The notes below the pieces were generated by a model, which was given only the letters and a program-made list of their open reading frames with translations, made no database searches and had not been told where the DNA came from. This document shows, piece after piece, positions 5,689 to 9,228 of a DNA stretch of 9,228 nt. Numbering within the stretch: position 1 is the first letter of the stretch; every line of letters starts with the position of its first letter. The stretch spans positions 1 through 9,228 of the forward strand of contig VGRU01000146.1 in the NCBI GenBank assembly GCA_016875255.1. Reading direction: 5' to 3'. The DNA comes from Deltaproteobacteria bacterium (lineage in GTDB: Bacteria; Desulfobacterota; BSN033; UBA1163). A program made the translations under genes and the position numbers.

Positions 5689-5717
5689 TCTATATAAGAA
5701 AAAACAGGTCCAGTCAA
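5689..5717 (-). promoter_or_regulatory. Sigma70-type promoter of the liv operon (upstream of livJ)
   Basis: On the minus strand, TTGACT (5712-5717; 5 of 6 to consensus) and TATAGA (5689-5694; 4 of 6) are separated by exactly 17 bp. The region from 5687 to 5704 is AT-rich. Predicted transcription starts near 5682, giving a leader of about 40 nt that holds the AGGAGG ribosome site at 5650-5655. This is a motif-based prediction. Confidence 0.62.
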
Positions 5718-5771
5718 GAGGGGGATGAACAAATAGATGAATCGGGAAGAAAGGCAAGAAATTATTTTTTT

Positions 5772-5806
5772 CCTAACTCTAACCTCTTAATTCTAAACTC
5801 CTAACT
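5772..5806. repeat. Heptamer array C: five tandem 7-bp units (CYWAMYT)
   Basis: Five units begin at 5772, 5779, 5786, 5793 and 5800, all fitting CYWAMYT without indels (35 bp); the first and last are both CCTAACT. The array ends at the base directly preceding the complement of the stop codon (5807-5809) of the PLD-fold gene, so it begins right at that gene's 3' end. Length and period equal those of array A, with a different unit. Confidence 0.72.
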
Positions 5807-6319
5807 TCATTTAATCATCCTCTTCTCCCGCCAGAGACGGTCAAACTCTTTCTGGTAGGAATCCACCAGATCGATGTCCTGAACGATTAAAAGGCTCTCA
5901 TAATTTCCTTTCCAAGAGCCTTCCGACCAGTCATGGGGGCCGGTGATGACTTTTTTTCCATCGAGGATGGCGAAGCGATGGTTCATCGTCCCTTTCTCTT
6001 TTTCGCCGAGGGTTTTTACGGAGATCCCCTGTTTGATCAGAAGGTTGACTTTTGAAGTTTTTACCCTGGCCCGTTTTGAATCCGTAACCACACGGATCTT
6101 GACGCCCCGCTCTTTTGCCTTGATCAGGGCCTGGACTAAATGGATTGAAGTGATTTCATAGAGGGCAAGATCAAGGGTCTCAGAAAGTGTCTCGATCTCG
6201 TTCAGGAGGGTCTCCCGGATGTTCGCCTCTGCGGAAAAGAGGGTTTCGATTTCTGCAATCGCCTGAGAACCGACAAGGGATAACGATAAAAAGAGAAGGG
6301 GGAGGAAAATCCTCTTCAT
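5807..6319 (-). CDS. Secreted single-domain PLD-fold protein with degenerate HKD motif
   Basis: A 170-residue protein with a Sec signal peptide (MKRIFLPLLFLSLSLVGSQAIA, about 1-22), then one phospholipase-D-like domain resembling the Nuc nuclease family. LDLALYEITSIHLVQALIKAKERGVKIRVVTD (49-80) matches the strand-helix-strand core and 113-150 covers the active-site region. Active Nuc proteins have HxKx4D; here the segment MNHRFAILDG places Asn at the His position (N113) and Arg at the Lys position (R115), while D120 and a downstream Glu (E141, in NYESLLIV) remain. Such members are normally homodimeric nucleases or phosphodiesterases; with the nucleophile missing this may be non-catalytic or use H114 instead. 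The ATG overlaps the TGA of the upstream membrane-protein gene by 4 bp and has its own GAGGG ribosome site. Confidence 0.85.
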   Translation of the reverse strand: MKRIFLPLLFLSLSLVGSQAIAEIETLFSAEANIRETLLNEIETLSETLDLALYEITSIHLVQALIKAKERGVKIRVVTDSKRARVKTSKVNLLIKQGISVKTLGEKEKGTMNHRFAILDGKKVITGPHDWSEGSWKGNYESLLIVQDIDLVDSYQKEFDRLWREKRMIK

Positions 6320-6627
6320 CTCTTACCCTCGCTGATCGTGTTACTCGATTTATAGAAAAAATAGGCCGCTGCTCCATTAAAGGTGATGAGAACCGAAAGG
6401 GCCAGCCACAGGGGCCCGTGGAGATAAAGAAAGTAAGAGAGGGAGAAACTGACCAGGATGAAGAGGGATCCCAGAATATAAATGATATATTGCCTCCACC
6501 TGAAAAATTTACTTATTTCCTTCAGTCCATCCATGAAGTAAAGAATAAAGAGGACCAGGGCGATCAGGACAAAAGAGAAGAGGACAAAATAAAGAAAACT
6601 CAAATCGATGAATGAAAAGGATTCCAT
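6316..6627 (-). CDS. Small three-helix membrane protein, function unknown
   Basis: A 103-residue hydrophobic protein that I do not recognise. Three membrane segments are evident: about 9-32, 47-69 and 72-92. A short amphipathic, basic loop (33-46, DGLKEISKFFRWRQ) follows the first helix, and the C-terminal tail is charged and hydrophilic (SSNTISEGKR). The ATG at 6625-6627 has a weak ribosome site (AGGT). The 4-bp overlap with the secreted PLD-fold gene argues that both are translated from one message and may act together at the envelope. The histidine kinase gene ends 71 bp upstream on the same strand with no terminator seen, so read-through from it is possible. The coding call relies on the overlap, the clean hydrophobic pattern and strand agreement. 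Confidence 0.75.
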   Translation of the reverse strand: MESFSFIDLSFLYFVLFSFVLIALVLFILYFMDGLKEISKFFRWRQYIIYILGSLFILVSFSLSYFLYLHGPLWLALSVLITFNGAAAYFFYKSSNTISEGKR

Positions 6628-6698
6628 AAGTTTTACCTATCGTCTGATTGAGTCTTTCATGTGACCCGCTTCAATGTCAAGATCAATCTTCTGAGGCG

Positions 6699-9228
6699 CT
6701 ACGCACTGAATTCGACCTTCTCCGAAACCAACCTTATAATCTTATTGAAATCAAAAGGTTTTGTGATAATAAAATCGAGGCCTGATTCTTCTTTTCTGCT
6801 CTCATCCACTTCCAGCCCCCATCCTGTGATCATCCCCACCGGTGTGGAGGATTTTATTTTCTTAATGCTCTTGCACACCTCCCAGCCTGACATCCCTGGC
6901 ATTCCCAGGTCGGTCAGGACAATGTCAAACTTCTTTTCACCAAAGAGTCGAACCCCTTCTTCGCCGCTTTTGGCCACGGTGACCTGATGGTTGACCTGTG
7001 AAAGCATCTTCTCAAGCACTTCTCTCACCGTATCCTCATCATCGATCACCAAGATTCGGGCGGGTTTCCCCGGTTTAATTATGTCGTGGGACACCACCGT
7101 CTCTCTTCCTTCTAAGGCAACAGGCAGGACAATGGTAAAGGCTGTCCCGGATCCGACCTTGCTCTCAACTCTAATCTCTCCGTTAAACCGTCTGATGATG
7201 CCATAGGACATGCTTAACCCGAGACCGGTGTTGGAAAAGGGTTTGGTCGTAAAGAAGGGCTCAAAAATCTTCTTTCTGGTCTCTTCATCCATTCCGAGGC
7301 CGGTATCGGCAATCCGGATATGAACCTCCTCTCCTTTCTGAAAGGTTTGAAATTCAATCGTTCCCCCCTGGGGCATGGCCTCCACGGCATTGAAGATCAA
7401 ATTGGTGATGACCTCCCTTAATTCAGAGGCATCCCCGGCCACTCCCGGCACTTCTCCTAATGATGATAATACCTCAATGTGAATCCCTTTGCCCTGGGCA
7501 TCGTTTCGCCATTTGGGCTTGGTGATCTCGATGGCATCTTTTACGATGGCATTGGCGTCGAGCTTAAAAAGTTCCTGGCGGGTTCTCTTTCTCGTAAACT
7601 CCTGAAGTCTCTTGACCGTTTGAGCGCTGTCCCTCGTCACCTTTTCGATGGTCTTGAGGGCTTCTCTGGTCTCCTCATCCTGCGCATTATAGAGAAGAAG
7701 TTGAGTGTTACCAAGAATTGCGGCCAGGGCATTGTTAAAATCGTGAGCCACGCCGCTGGCCATCTCTCCCAGGGACCTTAGTTTTTCGTTCTGGAGCAAC
7801 TGTTCCTCCATTTTCTTCTTTTCAGTAATATCCTTCACAAAAACGATATAATCCATCTCACTTTCCGAACTTTTCATCACTCTTCCATTGATCTCTATGT
7901 TACGGATATCTCCATCCTTGCGTATAGCATTCAATTCAAAACTCGTCGATAATTTTTCTCCTCTCCCCCACCGAGCAAAGCGATCTGCCATCAATCGTTT
8001 GCTCTCTTCATCCACTAAATCGCAAAAATCCTTCCCGATCAATTCCTCCCGAGGATAACCTTGGATTTCTGTTAATCTTTTATTGACAAACTTTAATCGG
8101 TTATCTTTCTCAATCACGCAGATACCATCGTGGGCTCCCTCCACCACCGTCCTGTATCTCTCTTCGGATTGCTTCATCTCTTCAAGCAAAAGAGCATTCT
8201 GGATGGAGATGGCCAATCCAGGTACAATCTGTTGAAGTATATTGAGATGTCTCTCTGAAAAGTGGCTGGTCGCCTTACACCCGAAATTCAACGTGCCGAA
8301 GATCTTTTCTTTATACTCCAATGGAAGAACCAGGGAAGAACGAATTCCCTCTTTCAGTAATTTTTGACTGGTCCAGTAATCACTTTCTTCCGTATTTGAG
8401 ATGATGACCGGAAGACCCGTTTGCGCCGCTTTTTCGGAAGGGGTCCCTTTCAGGGGGTATGTGACACCTTCCATCAATTCTTTAATTTCATAGTCTTTAT
8501 CTAATGCAAAAAATCGAACACCTTCCCCATCCTTATCGAAAATGACAATGGTCATCCTTTCTGAATCCAGGACTTTCTTCAATTCAGAATGGACTGCCCT
8601 GAACACCTCTCTGACATCGAGGCTGGAGGCCAATATTTTATAAACATTATTGATTACCTCTTTCTCAATCCCCATCCTTTTTTCTTCGGTGATCTCCCTG
8701 GCCATGTCGACCACGGCAACAACTTTCCCTGATTCATCGTAGACAGGATAGGTGTTGTAACGGAAGATCCCTTTCAGGTATTCGCTTTCCCTTTCGCCCG
8801 ACTGGGGTCTTCCGGTTCTTAATGCCTCGGTCACATAACACTCTTCGCAGGGTGTATCTCGATGATGTAAAACTTCATAGCACCTCTTTCCGATCATCTC
8901 CTCTGGTTTTAAACCAGACCTTATGAAGGCTGTCCGATTGGCTCGAAGGGTTTTAAAGTCTTTATCCCGGATGGTGATGAGGTCGGTCACCGTATCGAAG
9001 GTCGTCTCCCATTCGGACTTGGCCTTTTCCACGGATGAAAAGAGCTTTGCATTTTGGAGGGCCATTCCGACCTGATTCCCGAGACTTTCAAGCAGATGGA
9101 CCTCATTCTGTCCGAGAAGACGATCAGAACGGCTGGTCAAGCAGATGGCGCCAACTGCTTCTCCCTTGGAAAGCAAGGGAATCCCCACCAGTGATTTCAC
9201 CTTTTCTTCAATCAGGTTGGGAAGAATA
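6699..9228 (-). CDS. Hybrid sensor histidine kinase (GAF-PAS-GAF-PAS-HisKA-HATPase-REC), N-terminus missing
   Basis: At least 842 residues; the frame stays open through the right edge. Numbering from a GTG at 9200, which is not the start because upstream codons (LPNLIEEK) continue the GAF domain. Domains: end of a GAF (to about 52), PAS (62-172), GAF (187-338), PAS (345-460), HisKA with phospho-acceptor H486 in GVAHDFNN, HATPase with N-box (595-608), DTGLGM (632-637), FEPFFTTK (646-653) and NTGLGLSM (657-664), and a C-terminal receiver with D720/D721, phospho-acceptor D764, T792 and K814. All kinase and receiver residues are present, so it should autophosphorylate and pass phosphate to its own receiver. 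No HPt domain and no membrane segment are visible in this part. The first PAS contains a Cys cluster (C107, C118, C121). Ligand and output are unknown. Confidence 0.93.
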   Translation of the reverse strand, partial: ILPNLIEEKVKSLVGIPLLSKGEAVGAICLTSRSDRLLGQNEVHLLESLGNQVGMALQNAKLFSSVEKAKSEWETTFDTVTDLITIRDKDFKTLRANRTAFIRSGLKPEEMIGKRCYEVLHHRDTPCEECYVTEALRTGRPQSGERESEYLKGIFRYNTYPVYDESGKVVAVVDMAREITEEKRMGIEKEVINNVYKILASSLDVREVFRAVHSELKKVLDSERMTIVIFDKDGEGVRFFALDKDYEIKELMEGVTYPLKGTPSEKAAQTGLPVIISNTEESDYWTSQKLLKEGIRSSLVLPLEYKEKIFGTLNFGCKATSHFSERHLNILQQIVPGLAISIQNALLLEEMKQSEERYRTVVEGAHDGICVIEKDNRLKFVNKRLTEIQGYPREELIGKDFCDLVDEESKRLMADRFARWGRGEKLSTSFELNAIRKDGDIRNIEINGRVMKSSESEMDYIVFVKDITEKKKMEEQLLQNEKLRSLGEMASGVAHDFNNALAAILGNTQLLLYNAQDEETREALKTIEKVTRDSAQTVKRLQEFTRKRTRQELFKLDANAIVKDAIEITKPKWRNDAQGKGIHIEVLSSLGEVPGVAGDASELREVITNLIFNAVEAMPQGGTIEFQTFQKGEEVHIRIADTGLGMDEETRKKIFEPFFTTKPFSNTGLGLSMSYGIIRRFNGEIRVESKVGSGTAFTIVLPVALEGRETVVSHDIIKPGKPARILVIDDEDTVREVLEKMLSQVNHQVTVAKSGEEGVRLFGEKKFDIVLTDLGMPGMSGWEVCKSIKKIKSSTPVGMITGWGLEVDESRKEESGLDFIITKPFDFNKIIRLVSEKVEFSA

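Noticed and set aside
3433..5806. Heptamer arrays as a CRISPR array
   Set aside because: Units are 7 bp, contiguous and degenerate with no spacers, and no cas genes are present.
6675..6680. Perfect TTGACA (minus strand) upstream of the small membrane-protein gene
   Set aside because: No acceptable -10 hexamer lies 16-18 bp downstream, so a promoter could not be supported.
9198..9200. GTG as the start of the histidine kinase
   Set aside because: The frame is open to the window edge and the upstream residues continue the GAF domain; the gene is simply cut off by the window.

Overview
The window looks like a chromosomal segment of an uncultivated or environmental Gram-negative bacterium of the Desulfobacterota (old Deltaproteobacteria) type. 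This is an inference. It rests on the moderate GC content, the LIV-type amino-acid uptake genes, a multi-domain GAF/PAS hybrid histidine kinase, and intergenic hairpins of the CCCCCTTT..AAAGGGGG kind. Every gene I can support is on the minus strand, so transcription runs from high to low coordinates.

Right part (6699-9228): the C-terminal bulk of a soluble-looking hybrid sensor histidine kinase (GAF-PAS-GAF-PAS-HisKA-HATPase-REC) whose start lies beyond the window. Next (5807-6627) come two genes overlapping by 4 bp: a small three-helix membrane protein and a secreted PLD-fold protein whose HKD motif has lost its His and Lys.

Centre (831-5641): a complete branched-chain-amino-acid-type (HAAT) ABC importer, livJ (binding protein), livH and livM (permeases), livG and livF (ATPases). 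A good sigma70-type promoter and a strong Shine-Dalgarno sequence precede livJ. livH and livM are normally adjacent, but here 294 bp of repeat-rich DNA separates them. livM has its own near-consensus promoter so close to its ATG that the mRNA would be nearly leaderless.

Left part (1-813): an RHH antitoxin / PIN toxin pair (VapBC-like) with its own promoter and a 10-bp-spaced direct repeat that looks like its operator. The first 36 codons of a urocanate hydratase (hutU, histidine degradation) follow at the window edge. The importer may therefore feed histidine or urocanate catabolism, with the toxin-antitoxin pair sitting between transport and catabolic genes.

The least expected structure is intergenic. 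Three arrays of degenerate tandem repeats, each with an exact 7-bp period but a different unit, lie at or within 11 bp of the stop codons of livH, livJ and the PLD gene. An 81-bp palindromic element that can fold as a three-way junction sits between livH and livM. No tRNA, rRNA, CRISPR array, transposase or convincing intrinsic terminator was seen. No gene-free stretch exceeds 300 bp.
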